A stretch of DNA of 64,000 bases from G965202915 sp965202915 (GTDB lineage: Bacteria > Pseudomonadota > Gammaproteobacteria > Eutrophobiales > Eutrophobiaceae), in NCBI GenBank assembly GCA_965202915.1, contig OZ241847.1, positions 372,001 to 436,000 of the forward strand, in the 5' to 3' direction. Position numbers and translations under genes: made by a program. This document shows, piece after piece, positions 17,872 through 26,701 of this stretch. Every line of letters starts with the position of its first letter. Position 1 is the stretch's first letter. The notes under the pieces are model-generated. The model searched no databases and was not told the origin of the DNA. It worked only from the letters and a program-made list of their open reading frames with translations.

Positions 17872-18618
17872 TTATTTTTGCAGGACCTCAAATGTAGAGG
17901 TGGCCGGCCAATCGACGGTTTTCTCAGGCGAACAAAAATCGTCGAGAATAGCGATAAATCTCTCTCTGGGCATCATGATCGCGCCCAGGCTTTGCAGATG
18001 CTGTGAATGCAACTGGCAATCGATCAACCTGAACCCTCGCAACTTTGTTTCCCGCACAAAATGCGCCAATGCCACCTTGGAGGCGTCAGTCGCGTGACTG
18101 AACATCGATTCACCGAAAAAAATCCGGCCAAAACTGACACCATACAGCCCGCCAACCAATTTATCGTCCCGCCAGCATTCGACCGAATGCGCATAGCCCA
18201 TTTTATGCAATCTGTTATAGGCGCCGGCCATATCTTTGGTGATCCAGGTGCCGCCGCTGTCTTTTCTGGGTTTGGCACAGTTTGCAATAACCCTGCTGAA
18301 AGCGCGGTTGAAAGTAACCGTGAACCGTCGTTTTCTAAGCGTTTTCCGCAAACTGGCGGAGATCTTGAAATCATTCAATTCCAATACACATCGGGGATCA
18401 GGCGACCACCAAAGTATCGGATAATCCTGATTAAACCACGGAAATATGCCTGACTGATAAGCCTCGCTCAGACATTCAACGGTTAAATTACCACCGATGG
18501 CAAGCAGGCCGTCGGGCTCACTTAATGCGGCATTGACGGTCGGGAAATGATCCGAAAAGACGTTATCCCGCACCCAGTAAAGTTTCTCATCACTGCTATG
18601 ATGGTGGCGGTTTTTCAT
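17872..18618 (-). CDS. aat: Leucyl/phenylalanyl-tRNA-protein transferase Aat
   Basis: Aat adds Leu or Phe to proteins with N-terminal Lys or Arg, marking them for ClpAP degradation. Diagnostic blocks are PDGLLAIGGNLTVECLSEAYQ, GIFPWFNQDYPILWWSPDPRCVLE, GGTWITKDMAGAYNRLHKMGYAHSVE and GGLYGVSFGRIFFGESMFS. The length of 248 residues is normal. It overlaps the upstream acetyltransferase-like gene by four bases, so the two are probably one transcript reading towards infA. Confidence 0.95.
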   Translation of the reverse strand: MKNRHHHSSDEKLYWVRDNVFSDHFPTVNAALSEPDGLLAIGGNLTVECLSEAYQSGIFPWFNQDYPILWWSPDPRCVLELNDFKISASLRKTLRKRRFTVTFNRAFSRVIANCAKPRKDSGGTWITKDMAGAYNRLHKMGYAHSVECWRDDKLVGGLYGVSFGRIFFGESMFSHATDASKVALAHFVRETKLRGFRLIDCQLHSQHLQSLGAIMMPRERFIAILDDFCSPEKTVDWPATSTFEVLQK

Positions 18619-19796
18619 GGTGACGCAATCCTATAGGCGGAATGGTGTCTTAAATCGTCATAATATTGCCTGATGGCCTCACTTTCCCGATGAAGAAACG
18701 AAGACACCGCCGTTCTAAACCCATGATCATGAATCCAATGCCAGGAATAAGTCAGCACCGGTTCAAACCCCCTGTTGATCTTATGCTCCCCCTGCGCCCC
18801 CGCGTCCAGTCGCCTGAGATGATGATGTATGCAGTAATTAAGCGTTTGATAATAACATAATTCAAAATGCAGATAGGGTATATCGGATGCACACCCCCAG
18901 TGCCGACCGTACAGCGTATGCCGGTCCTTCATTGCCAATGCCCCGGCAACCGGCTGATTTCGCCGATAGGCAAGCAGTAACGTGGTTGAATCCGGCAAAT
19001 TCTCGCTAAGCGACAACATGAAGTCCAGGGTCAACCGCGGTTCCCCCCATTTTCGTATAAACGTGGAACAGTAAAAATTATAATAAACCGCCCATTGTTC
19101 CTCGGTTATTTCAGCCCCTTCCAAGACCTCAATACCGATATTGCTTTTTTCAAACTGCTGCCGTTCACGCCTGATTTGCTTGCGTTTCTTTGAACGTAAT
19201 TGATCAAGAAAATCCTGGAAATCCCGGTAATCTCGATTAAACCAGTGATACTGGCAACCCAGACGCAGCAGCAGATCGCGTTGTTGCATCGCTACGCCAC
19301 TGAGTGGAGTATGGAAAAGACAATGGGCCGATGACATGCCATTATCGCGGGCAAAGGCGATGATTTGATCGATGATCAGCGCTTTGATATCGTCGTTTTC
19401 GCAATCCGGGTGTACCAGCAGGCGCGGCCCGGCAACCGGAGTAAACGGGATCGCGGACACCAATTTCGGATAATATCGCCCGCCCGCCCGCTGATACGCC
19501 TCCGCCCAGGCCCAGTCAAACACAAATTCGCCGTATGAATCCTGTTTGACGTACAGCGGCATCGCCCCCACCAGGCGCTTATCCGAATACACGACAATAT
19601 GGCAGGGTTGCCAATTCTGTTGGTTCAAACAGCCGTGTATTTCCAGACCATTCAGAAATTCATACCGTATGAAAGGATAACCATCCGGGACCAGCGCGTT
19701 CCATGCATCGGCCTTGACCACCGCAAGCCGGTCAATGATATCGGCGGTCAAGGTCGCCGCATCGTAATCGCTTGAAACCGGCAAATCAGACAACAC
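18615..19796 (-). CDS. GNAT/FemAB-like N-acyltransferase (peptidogalycan biosynthesis family, DUF482)
   Basis: The 393-residue protein has blocks of a broad family annotated as 'peptidogalycan biosynthesis/recognition' or GNAT acetyltransferase: PFIRYEFLNGLE near the N-terminus, GEFVFDWAWAEAY, PFTPVAGPRLL, LRSKKRKQIRRERQQ, LYGRHWGC, and the C-terminal RLDAGAQGEHKINRGFEPV. The double-GNAT fold suggests transfer of an acyl or aminoacyl group. The real substrate is unknown. It is the first gene of the aat operon, with a four-base overlap. Confidence 0.8.
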   Translation of the reverse strand: MLSDLPVSSDYDAATLTADIIDRLAVVKADAWNALVPDGYPFIRYEFLNGLEIHGCLNQQNWQPCHIVVYSDKRLVGAMPLYVKQDSYGEFVFDWAWAEAYQRAGGRYYPKLVSAIPFTPVAGPRLLVHPDCENDDIKALIIDQIIAFARDNGMSSAHCLFHTPLSGVAMQQRDLLLRLGCQYHWFNRDYRDFQDFLDQLRSKKRKQIRRERQQFEKSNIGIEVLEGAEITEEQWAVYYNFYCSTFIRKWGEPRLTLDFMLSLSENLPDSTTLLLAYRRNQPVAGALAMKDRHTLYGRHWGCASDIPYLHFELCYYQTLNYCIHHHLRRLDAGAQGEHKINRGFEPVLTYSWHWIHDHGFRTAVSSFLHRESEAIRQYYDDLRHHSAYRIASP

Positions 19797-19906
19797 CCTT
19801 CAAAAATGTAGTATATTCACTCACTATAAACCAATATTAAGATTGCCACCCCGTATCGGAACTTATTATCATATAGCAATACAAGCCGCAATTTCCGTAT
19901 AATATT

Positions 19907-20950
19907 ATGAATAGAAGACAGTTTCTCATCGCGGCACCCTTACTCTCAGTGCCTTATCTGTCTTTGGCACTGACCAAACAGCATGACCAAGGAGGCGCTA
20001 TGCAGACCGACGCACCGGCCCCGGTCGGAGAATTTGCCGGCAAACAACAGCCAACCGGATTTGTCTATGATCCGGTATTTTTACAACACGTGATCAGCCC
20101 GCATCATCCCGAATCACCGGCACGACTGCGGGTGCTGGTGGAATTGGCCGATACCAGCGGAATATTAAGCAGGCTGCAACGCCTGCCGGTCAAACAGAAC
20201 GTGGAAAGCCATATCGCGGAATTGCACACCGAGCAGCATATCGAATCGCTCAGGCAACGTCACCCGCGCAGCGAACAGGCCGCGGAAGCGGCCGCGGGAG
20301 GGGCATTGGCCGCGGTTGAGCAAGTATGCCGGGGACGGATCAGAAACGCATTTTGCGCGCTGCGTCCGCCGGGTCATCATGCATTGAATAGCGGTGAGAT
20401 CGAAGGCTTTTGTCTCTACAATAACATTGCAATCGCGGCCAGGTACGCCCAAAAAACACATGGACTGGAAAGAATCCTGATCGTCGATTGGGATTACCAT
20501 CACGGCAACGCCACCGAGGCGATGTTTTATCACGACCCCAGCGTACTGTTCTTCTCCACCCACGACCTGCACGCCTACCCCGGCACCGGCGATCCGAACA
20601 AAAAAGGCGAGGGCGACGGAGTCGGATACAACATCAACGTCCACCTGGATTGCGGTACTCAGGACGAGCAGATCATCGACGTATTTGAACAAAAACTATT
20701 GCCGGCGGCGGAAAAATTCAAACCCGAATTAATACTGGTCTCGGCCGGATTTGACAGCAGGCAGGATGACCCGCTGGGTTGTTTCAGCATTACCGATCAA
20801 GGCTTTATCAAATTGACCGAAATCGTGATGCAACTGGCCGACACCCATTGCAATGGCAGGGTGGTGGCGATGCTGGAAGGCGGGTATAACATCAAAGGCA
20901 ATGCCCAGGGGGTGCTTGCGCATGTATCAACCTTGATGGAATTTCAATGA
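19907..20950 (+). CDS. Histone deacetylase family protein (class II HDAC-like amidohydrolase)
   Basis: This is a zinc-dependent deacetylase-fold enzyme. The conserved pieces are HPESPARLRVL, CALRPPGHHA (the His pair), VDWDYHHGNATEAMFYHDP (metal Asp/His), FFSTHDLHAYPGTG, VSAGFDSRQDDPLG (metal Asp) and MLEGGYN. Bacterial relatives act on acetylated small molecules such as polyamines or on protein lysines; the substrate here is unknown. From the first ATG the N-terminus reads NRRQFLIAAPLLS, a Tat-like export leader. A strong AAGGAGG precedes an alternative ATG at 20000, which would give a cytoplasmic protein without the leader. The gene ends 102 bases before cas12a on the same strand. Confidence 0.88.
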   Translation: MNRRQFLIAAPLLSVPYLSLALTKQHDQGGAMQTDAPAPVGEFAGKQQPTGFVYDPVFLQHVISPHHPESPARLRVLVELADTSGILSRLQRLPVKQNVESHIAELHTEQHIESLRQRHPRSEQAAEAAAGGALAAVEQVCRGRIRNAFCALRPPGHHALNSGEIEGFCLYNNIAIAARYAQKTHGLERILIVDWDYHHGNATEAMFYHDPSVLFFSTHDLHAYPGTGDPNKKGEGDGVGYNINVHLDCGTQDEQIIDVFEQKLLPAAEKFKPELILVSAGFDSRQDDPLGCFSITDQGFIKLTEIVMQLADTHCNGRVVAMLEGGYNIKGNAQGVLAHVSTLMEFQ

Positions 20951-21052
20951 AAATTGACCCCGGACAAACCATTAAGTCGGACGGTGCCGTTGCAGGCGCT
21001 GCGCTACCGATGCAGGCTGCATTCATACTCGTACACATAATGGCTGGCCGAC

Positions 21053-24000
21053 GTGCCTAAGAATCCGCCCCCCGGACAAAGCGACCTCTTTAGTGCCGCA
21101 TTCATCCGTCAATACCCCGTGAGCAAGACTCTAAGGTTTCGCCTTGAGCCAATGGGAAAAACCGAAGAGTGGATGAAGAAGAAAAACATACTGCGGCAAG
21201 ATGAAGATCTGGCAGAAAAATACAAGTGCGCCAAAAAAATCATCGATCAATATCACAAAGATTTTATAGACCGGAAACTTGAAAAATTTTCTTTTGAGAA
21301 GCAAGAATTAAAGGATTTTAAAACATCATATGATGATCTCAAACGCCAAAAGACGGAAAAACCGGCTGAGCAGCTAATAGAGAAAAAGAACCATCTGCGT
21401 GAAAAAATAGCCGCCATATTTAAAGACGCACCTATGTTCAAAAAAGCATTTATCAAAGAAGACTTGCCTAAATGGCTTGAAGAAAACCCGGTAACCGTGG
21501 ACTGCACGAAGGACCTTAAAGATGATCCCAAATCTGTCATTAAAGATTTCGAGAACTGGACAACTTACTTTACCGGTTTCAACGATAACCGCAAAAACAT
21601 ATACACCCCCGAAAAACGCAGCACTTCCATTGGCCATCGCCTAATTCACGATAACCTGCCAAAATTTTTGGACAATATGAAACGTTACCACCAGGCCAAA
21701 CAGTTGCAGGTGGATTTCTCCGAAGTGGAAGAAAATTTTGGCTGTCGGTTGGATGATTTTTTTATGCTTAAAGGCTTCAACAAATGCCTGACGCAGAAAG
21801 GAATCGAACAATATAACTTGATCATAGGAGGGCAAAGCCTCAACCAAAATCGGAAAAAACAGGGCTTAAATGAAAAAATTAATCTCCATGCACAGCAACT
21901 TAATAACGTTGCCGACAAAAACCAAGTGCGTGCCTGCACACTGGAAGAACTATATAAGCAAATACTGAGCGACCGTAGCAGACTATCTTTCCGCTTGGAG
22001 GATATTGATAATGATGCCACGTTATGCAAACAAATCACCTCGACTTTCGGCATTGACGACAGTGACAAACTAATTGGTCAATGCGAACAGATAGATACCG
22101 CTACCGGTGAAGTTACAACCAGAGATTTTAATATTACAGAAAACCTAGAGCAAGCTATGCATGATGCCCTTAATAATGCCGACGACCAAAAGATTTATCT
22201 TAAAAATGACCGTGCCATTGCCGATATCTCACAATATCTTTTTGGTAGCTGGCACACGATCAAAAATCGTTTGGAGGACTATGCCGAAAATAAAAAATTC
22301 CCCATACCGCAAGGCAAAAAAGATACAAAAGCACTTCAGGATAAAAGGGACAAGTGGCTAAAAAAATCATATTTTTCTTTTCGTGAGATACATGACGCAT
22401 TAGAAGCATATTATAGTGACAGCAAATTCGAGGAAGAGAGTAATTCCAGTGATGAAAAAAATAGACCAAGTATCAAAGAGCAAAAGGAAAAAGCCCTAAG
22501 CAAACCGCTTTTTAAATATTTTGCTGATCTTACTATCAGGAAAAAGAAGCCCGATAAGAATGAACCCGATAAGAATGAATTTGAGCCCAGAAACTTGCTT
22601 GGGGAAATTCAAAAAACGCATAAAAAAGCCCTTTCAGTATTAAGGAAGTACGAAAAAATTGAGAAGAAAAAACTTAAAAATGAAAAACACAAGGTGGAGG
22701 AAATCAAGCATTACCTCGATGCCTTGATGGATTTGCGACACTTCTTGAAGCCTTTACACGTTCAACTTGAAGAAGAAACGGAGTATGAAAAAGACCGCGT
22801 TTTTTATGGCGAATTTGAACCTTTGTTTAAAGTGATAGATACAATCATTCCGCTCTACAATAAGACCCGAAATTATCTTACCCAAAAACCTTACAATGTG
22901 GAAAAATATAAACTGAACTTTGACAATGCAAGGCTTGCAAATGGCTGGGATAAAAACAAAGAAAAGGACAATACCTGTGTTCTGTTTATGAAAGACGGAC
23001 AATATTTTCTTGGTTTAATGGATGTACGACATAAAACTATATTTGAAGATAAAAATACGAATAGTGATGAGATAAAAGAACAGATTACAGAGAAACAAGA
23101 ACGTGAAAAAAAGCAACAAGAATTGATTCAGCGAAAAAAACCGGGTACAAAAATTTATCAGAAAACAAGCGATACTATAATTAAATTACGTGGGGAAATA
23201 GATGGACTTAGAGAAAAATTAAAACTTATAGAAAACAATAAAAGCTGCTACCACAAGATGATCTATAAACAGGTGGCGGATGCAAGCAAAGACATTCAGA
23301 ATTTAATTAAAATCGGTTCCTCGTTTGAAAGAAAAACGAAAGAATTGGATGATCTTAAAGGCAAGAATATTCCTGACATTGCAAGGATTAGAGAATCTGG
23401 CGCTTACAAAACTACAAGTGAGAATTTTAACGTACAAGATCTAAAAACATTTATTGATTACTATAAAGAAGCAGCAAAAGATTACTGGAAATGGTGTGAT
23501 TTTTCTTTTGACCCGAGTGAAGACTACAAAAGTTTTAAGGAATTTACAGACGACGTCAACCGCCAGGCATACACCATCTCCTTTAAAAAGATTTCCGAAA
23601 GTTATATTGATCAATGTGTGGAAAGCGGCCAGTTATATCTTTTTCAGATTTACAGTAAAGACTTTTCATCGAAAACAACAGGCAGGCCAAATTTACAGAC
23701 TCTTTATTGGAGAGCCTTGTTTGAAAATGAGAACCTGAAAGATGTGGTCTATAAATTAAACGGTCAAGCAGAATTATTCCATCGTAAGCCATCTATTCCA
23801 TACTCGAATGAAATTTGGAAAAACGGCCACCATGCCAATGATCCGGAGAAAAAGCAACCTTACCCCATTATAAAAGATCGTCGCTATGCGCGGGATACCT
23901 ATTTATTCCATGTGTCGATCACATGTAATTTTAACACGGCCGGTGGCACCAAAATTAATAGCGAAGTATTTAATAGCAAAGTCAGGCGTTATCTCAAGAG

Positions 24001-25321
24001 CACTCCCGATATTAATGTCATTGGCATTGATCGGGGAGAAAGACATCTGGCGTATTACACGATTGTTGATCGGCATGGCAAGATTTTGGAACAAGACAGT
24101 TTAAACCGTCCTTTGCCTGATAAACCTGAACTTGACTATCGTCACATTTTGGATAAACGAGAAAAAGAAAGAGACACGGCAAGAAGATCTTGGAGGACAA
24201 TTGAAAAAATCAAGGATTTAAAACACGGTTACCTGTCCCAAGTGGTGCATAGGATCTCAAAACTTATGATAGACCATAACGCCATCGTAGTGTTTGAAGA
24301 TTTGAATTCCGGTTTCAAAAAAGGACTTTGCAAAATAGAGAAACAGGTTTATCAAAAACTGGAAAAAATGCTTATAGACAAGCTCAGTTATCTTGTATTC
24401 AAGGATAAGCACTCTGATGAAGTGGGAGGCCTGCTGAAAGCCCTGCAGTTGACTGCACCATTTGAGAGTTTTAAAAAGTTGTACAAGCAAACGGAGTCGG
24501 ACAAGCAAACGGAGTCGGACAAGCAAACGGGGTCGGACAAGCAAACGGGGTCGGGCAAGCAAACGGGGTCGGACAAGCAAACGGGGTCGGACAAGCAAAC
24601 GGAGTCGGGCAAGCAAACGGGGTTTATCTTTTATGTTCCTCCTGCCTACACGTCCAAAATCTGTCCGGCGACCGGATTTGTCAATTTGCTGTCCCCAAGA
24701 TACGACACTGTCAAAAAAGTAAAGGAATTTTTTAAGAAATTTGACAAGATCATTTTTGACAAGGCGGAACAATATTTTGAATTTCATTTCCATTACGCTG
24801 CCTTCACCAATAAAGCCGAAGGAAGCAAACAAGATTGGATAATATGCAGCCATGGCACTCGGCTGGAGAATTATAGAAACAGAAGCAATAACAAACAGTG
24901 GGATACTCGTGAGATATCCTTAACCAGGGAGATACAAGAATTATTTAAAGATAATTCCATTGAGTTTGAAAATGGCGACTGTTTGATTGAGCAAATTATT
25001 CAACAAAATACGAGCAAATTTTTTAAGCAGCTTATTCGCCTGCTTAAACTCACCTTACAAATACGGAATAGCAGAATAGCATCCGAAGAAGATTGGCTGA
25101 TTTCACCGGTAAAAGACAATGATGGGGTTTTCTTTGATTCACGCCAGCACAAAGACGAAATCTCCATCCCTCAAAACGCCGATGCAAATGGCGCATACCA
25201 TATTGCACTTAAAGGCGTGCTGATCCTGCAACAGCTTGATGATATGGAAAACCCTGATAGGTTCAAACCGGATTTAAGTAACAAGAAGTGGTATGAGTTT
25301 GCACAAAAAAAACAAAACTAA
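21053..25321 (+). CDS. cas12a: CRISPR-associated effector nuclease Cas12a (Cpf1), type V-A, with expanded RuvC loop
   Basis: This is the RNA-guided DNA nuclease of a type V-A system. The N-terminus has the family's QYPVSKTLRFRLEPMGKT. NARLANGWDKNKEKDN matches the WED region. ELFHRKPS...NGHHAND...IIKDRRY matches the WED segment that processes pre-crRNA. RuvC-I has D993 (GIDRGERHLAYY), RuvC-II E1082 (VVFEDLNSGFK) and RuvC-III D1377 (DANGAYHIALKG). The Nuc-domain arginine is R1338 (LQIRNS), so the enzyme should be active. At 1422 residues it is longer than the usual 1200-1350, partly because a conserved KQTG loop is repeated eight times (residues 1145-1190). The gene is A-rich compared with its neighbours. 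GTG at 21053 lacks a clear Shine-Dalgarno, so the start is less certain than the identity. Confidence 0.97.
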   Translation: MPKNPPPGQSDLFSAAFIRQYPVSKTLRFRLEPMGKTEEWMKKKNILRQDEDLAEKYKCAKKIIDQYHKDFIDRKLEKFSFEKQELKDFKTSYDDLKRQKTEKPAEQLIEKKNHLREKIAAIFKDAPMFKKAFIKEDLPKWLEENPVTVDCTKDLKDDPKSVIKDFENWTTYFTGFNDNRKNIYTPEKRSTSIGHRLIHDNLPKFLDNMKRYHQAKQLQVDFSEVEENFGCRLDDFFMLKGFNKCLTQKGIEQYNLIIGGQSLNQNRKKQGLNEKINLHAQQLNNVADKNQVRACTLEELYKQILSDRSRLSFRLEDIDNDATLCKQITSTFGIDDSDKLIGQCEQIDTATGEVTTRDFNITENLEQAMHDALNNADDQKIYLKNDRAIADISQYLFGSWHTIKNRLEDYAENKKFPIPQGKKDTKALQDKRDKWLKKSYFSFREIHDALEAYYSDSKFEEESNSSDEKNRPSIKEQKEKALSKPLFKYFADLTIRKKKPDKNEPDKNEFEPRNLLGEIQKTHKKALSVLRKYEKIEKKKLKNEKHKVEEIKHYLDALMDLRHFLKPLHVQLEEETEYEKDRVFYGEFEPLFKVIDTIIPLYNKTRNYLTQKPYNVEKYKLNFDNARLANGWDKNKEKDNTCVLFMKDGQYFLGLMDVRHKTIFEDKNTNSDEIKEQITEKQEREKKQQELIQRKKPGTKIYQKTSDTIIKLRGEIDGLREKLKLIENNKSCYHKMIYKQVADASKDIQNLIKIGSSFERKTKELDDLKGKNIPDIARIRESGAYKTTSENFNVQDLKTFIDYYKEAAKDYWKWCDFSFDPSEDYKSFKEFTDDVNRQAYTISFKKISESYIDQCVESGQLYLFQIYSKDFSSKTTGRPNLQTLYWRALFENENLKDVVYKLNGQAELFHRKPSIPYSNEIWKNGHHANDPEKKQPYPIIKDRRYARDTYLFHVSITCNFNTAGGTKINSEVFNSKVRRYLKSTPDINVIGIDRGERHLAYYTIVDRHGKILEQDSLNRPLPDKPELDYRHILDKREKERDTARRSWRTIEKIKDLKHGYLSQVVHRISKLMIDHNAIVVFEDLNSGFKKGLCKIEKQVYQKLEKMLIDKLSYLVFKDKHSDEVGGLLKALQLTAPFESFKKLYKQTESDKQTESDKQTGSDKQTGSGKQTGSDKQTGSDKQTESGKQTGFIFYVPPAYTSKICPATGFVNLLSPRYDTVKKVKEFFKKFDKIIFDKAEQYFEFHFHYAAFTNKAEGSKQDWIICSHGTRLENYRNRSNNKQWDTREISLTREIQELFKDNSIEFENGDCLIEQIIQQNTSKFFKQLIRLLKLTLQIRNSRIASEEDWLISPVKDNDGVFFDSRQHKDEISIPQNADANGAYHIALKGVLILQQLDDMENPDRFKPDLSNKKWYEFAQKKQN
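22550..22579 (+). repeat. Two tandem copies of a 15-bp unit inside cas12a
   Basis: The unit CCCGATAAGAATGAA occurs twice in perfect tandem and encodes PDKNE twice (residues 500-509). It lies in a lysine-rich, probably disordered linker of the recognition lobe. It keeps the reading frame. Confidence 0.9.
24485..24622 (+). repeat. 18-bp minisatellite in cas12a (seven full units plus a partial eighth)
   Basis: Units start at 24485, 24503, 24521, 24539, 24557, 24575 and 24593, and a truncated unit starts at 24611. The consensus is AAGCAAACGGRGTCGGRC, encoding KQT[E/G]S[D/G]. Units differ only at the two R positions. Known Cas12a proteins have a single copy of this segment (KKxGKQTG, then a strand like IIYYVPA). 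Here the same flanks (APFESFKKLY and FIFYVPPAYTSKICP) surround about 42 extra residues. The array sits between RuvC-II and the Nuc domain and stays in frame, which suggests slippage or unequal-crossover expansion under selection for function. Confidence 0.95.
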
Positions 25322-25454
25322 TTTAAGCGCGGTAAAGGTTCCAAAACCCACCGGAACAGGGATGATAATAATCTAAACTTGCTTAGACTAAGCCCCCCAA
25401 TCCGGTATTTTATAAGATCACCCAAACACATTTTATTAACACAAGGGACAAATT

Positions 25455-25769
25455 ATGGCGAATTTTATGATAGCGTATTATGGCGACAAGCGGCCAGACT
25501 CGGAGGAAGAGCGCAGGGCTCAGAGGAGTAAATGGAAGGCCTGGGTTGAAGCGCTGGGTGACGCCGTTGTTAATCCGGGTACGCCGTTACCGGTTTCAAA
25601 GATTGTAAGCTCAAGTGCCGTTGAAGATGATAACGATCCGGATTCGATGCGGGGATTTGCGGTAATTAAGGCGGATAGCATGGATGCCGCCGTCGACGTT
25701 GCCCAATCAGACCCATTCTTGGAAAATGGCGGTACAATTCGTGTTTCTCAAATGATGGACGTGCCCTAA
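25455..25769 (+). CDS. YCII-related (DGPF-like) domain protein
   Basis: This 104-residue protein starts with FMIAYYGDKRPDSEEERRAQRSKWKAWVEALGDA and ends with a strand-helix pattern typical of the YCII/DGPF ferredoxin-like fold (FAVIKADSMDAAVDVAQSDPFLENGGTIRVSQM). Family members are small dimeric proteins, some enzymatic, many linked to ECF sigma factors or stress. The function here is unknown. AAGGGAC lies in front of the ATG. It sits between cas12a and cas4 but has no known role in CRISPR immunity, so it is probably a bystander. Confidence 0.75.
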   Translation: MANFMIAYYGDKRPDSEEERRAQRSKWKAWVEALGDAVVNPGTPLPVSKIVSSSAVEDDNDPDSMRGFAVIKADSMDAAVDVAQSDPFLENGGTIRVSQMMDVP

Positions 25770-25824
25770 GATTACCTCATTATTACCATCCGGGATTTTG
25801 CCGGGCGTCAACAACAGACCGTAA

Positions 25825-26499
25825 ATGAGTAGATCTTTAAATAACGATTTTGACCTCAACCCCTGTTTGGCTCATCCCGTTTTGCATATGGCTAATATGT
25901 GCACCTGTGAACAAACCCGCCGGCAAATAAAGAAAATGTTTTTATTAAAATCGGCCGTGTTTTTTTGTTTATTTATTCCGACGGCTTTTCCCGCTTATGG
26001 AGACAGTTATTATTATTGTCATTTCGAGAAGGATGAAAGCCCGTCTATGTTTGATGAAATTATCACTCTGGCCGAAGGCCCCCAGGGAAGGGTGATTCAT
26101 CAAACACGCCATGGAGGTGAGGAGATCGGAGCCTACGATAGAGGGTCTGAGGTGATCACTGTGTATGAGAAACGATATAAACGGAATAATAACGACGGCA
26201 GGCATTTCTATATATATCAATTGAACGTACAACAAGATTCCCTTGCTGTGTTTGCTTCTTTCCATGGGCCTATTACACGCTTTAAGGAGAGTTTTGGTCG
26301 GCCCTACACCGAGGCAAACCTAAGGCCATATAGCAAATATGCCGAATTGCTAAAATATTTACCCAAACCCGACCCTCAGCACTATGCCGTGGTTTTTCCC
26401 ACAAATCAGCGCCCCCCACGCTCGTGTGATTCCATGAATTTTTTAGAATATATAATCAAATCCGCCGGTTTGTTGATGCTGCAATTCATTTCCATGTAA
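25825..26499 (+). CDS. Hypothetical exported protein
   Basis: I do not recognise this 224-residue protein. An internal methionine at 25936 starts a typical signal peptide (MFLLKSAVFFCLFIPTAFPAYG, likely cleaved before DSYYYC), so the mature exported form probably begins about 60 residues into the longest reading frame. The first 37 residues may not be translated, since no good ribosome site supports either start. The rest is a mixed strand-rich domain with few cysteines and a hydrophobic C-terminal end (IIKSAGLLMLQFISM). A hairpin terminator follows within 20 bases. It lies between cas12a and the adaptation genes, with no evident CRISPR role. Confidence 0.55.
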   Translation: MSRSLNNDFDLNPCLAHPVLHMANMCTCEQTRRQIKKMFLLKSAVFFCLFIPTAFPAYGDSYYYCHFEKDESPSMFDEIITLAEGPQGRVIHQTRHGGEEIGAYDRGSEVITVYEKRYKRNNNDGRHFYIYQLNVQQDSLAVFASFHGPITRFKESFGRPYTEANLRPYSKYAELLKYLPKPDPQHYAVVFPTNQRPPRSCDSMNFLEYIIKSAGLLMLQFISM

Positions 26500-26516
26500 A
26501 AGCAATAACAAAGGAG

Positions 26517-26540
26517 AACGGGTTTTCCAACCCGTTTTCT
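26517..26540 (+). terminator. Rho-independent terminator-like hairpin
   Basis: The 8-bp stem AACGGGTT/AACCCGTT with a TTCC loop is followed by TTTTCTT. It ends the transcript of the exported protein. The core 16 bases (26519-26534) are the exact reverse complement of a hairpin just after the CRISPR array (29591-29606). Confidence 0.75.
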
Positions 26541-26701
26541 TGCCGATATTTAATAAATGAGACGCATGTTCACCCTGCTTAAAGATGCGGAAGCCGTTAC
26601 CAAATTCAAACCCTGCTTGAATCATTAGAGGTCGTATAAATTTGTACAAATCCAAATCAGTGGTATAAAGGAGACCCTGGTGACAAAAACCGAACATTGC
26701 A

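Noticed and set aside
21001..21052. Alternative ATG at 21040 for cas12a
   Set aside because: It is not in frame with the Cas12a coding sequence.
24257..24853. Long open frames opposite or offset to cas12a across the minisatellite, with Arg/Ser- or Leu-rich repeats
   Set aside because: They arise because an 18-bp repeat leaves all frames periodic and free of stops. They have no ribosome sites and lie wholly inside cas12a.
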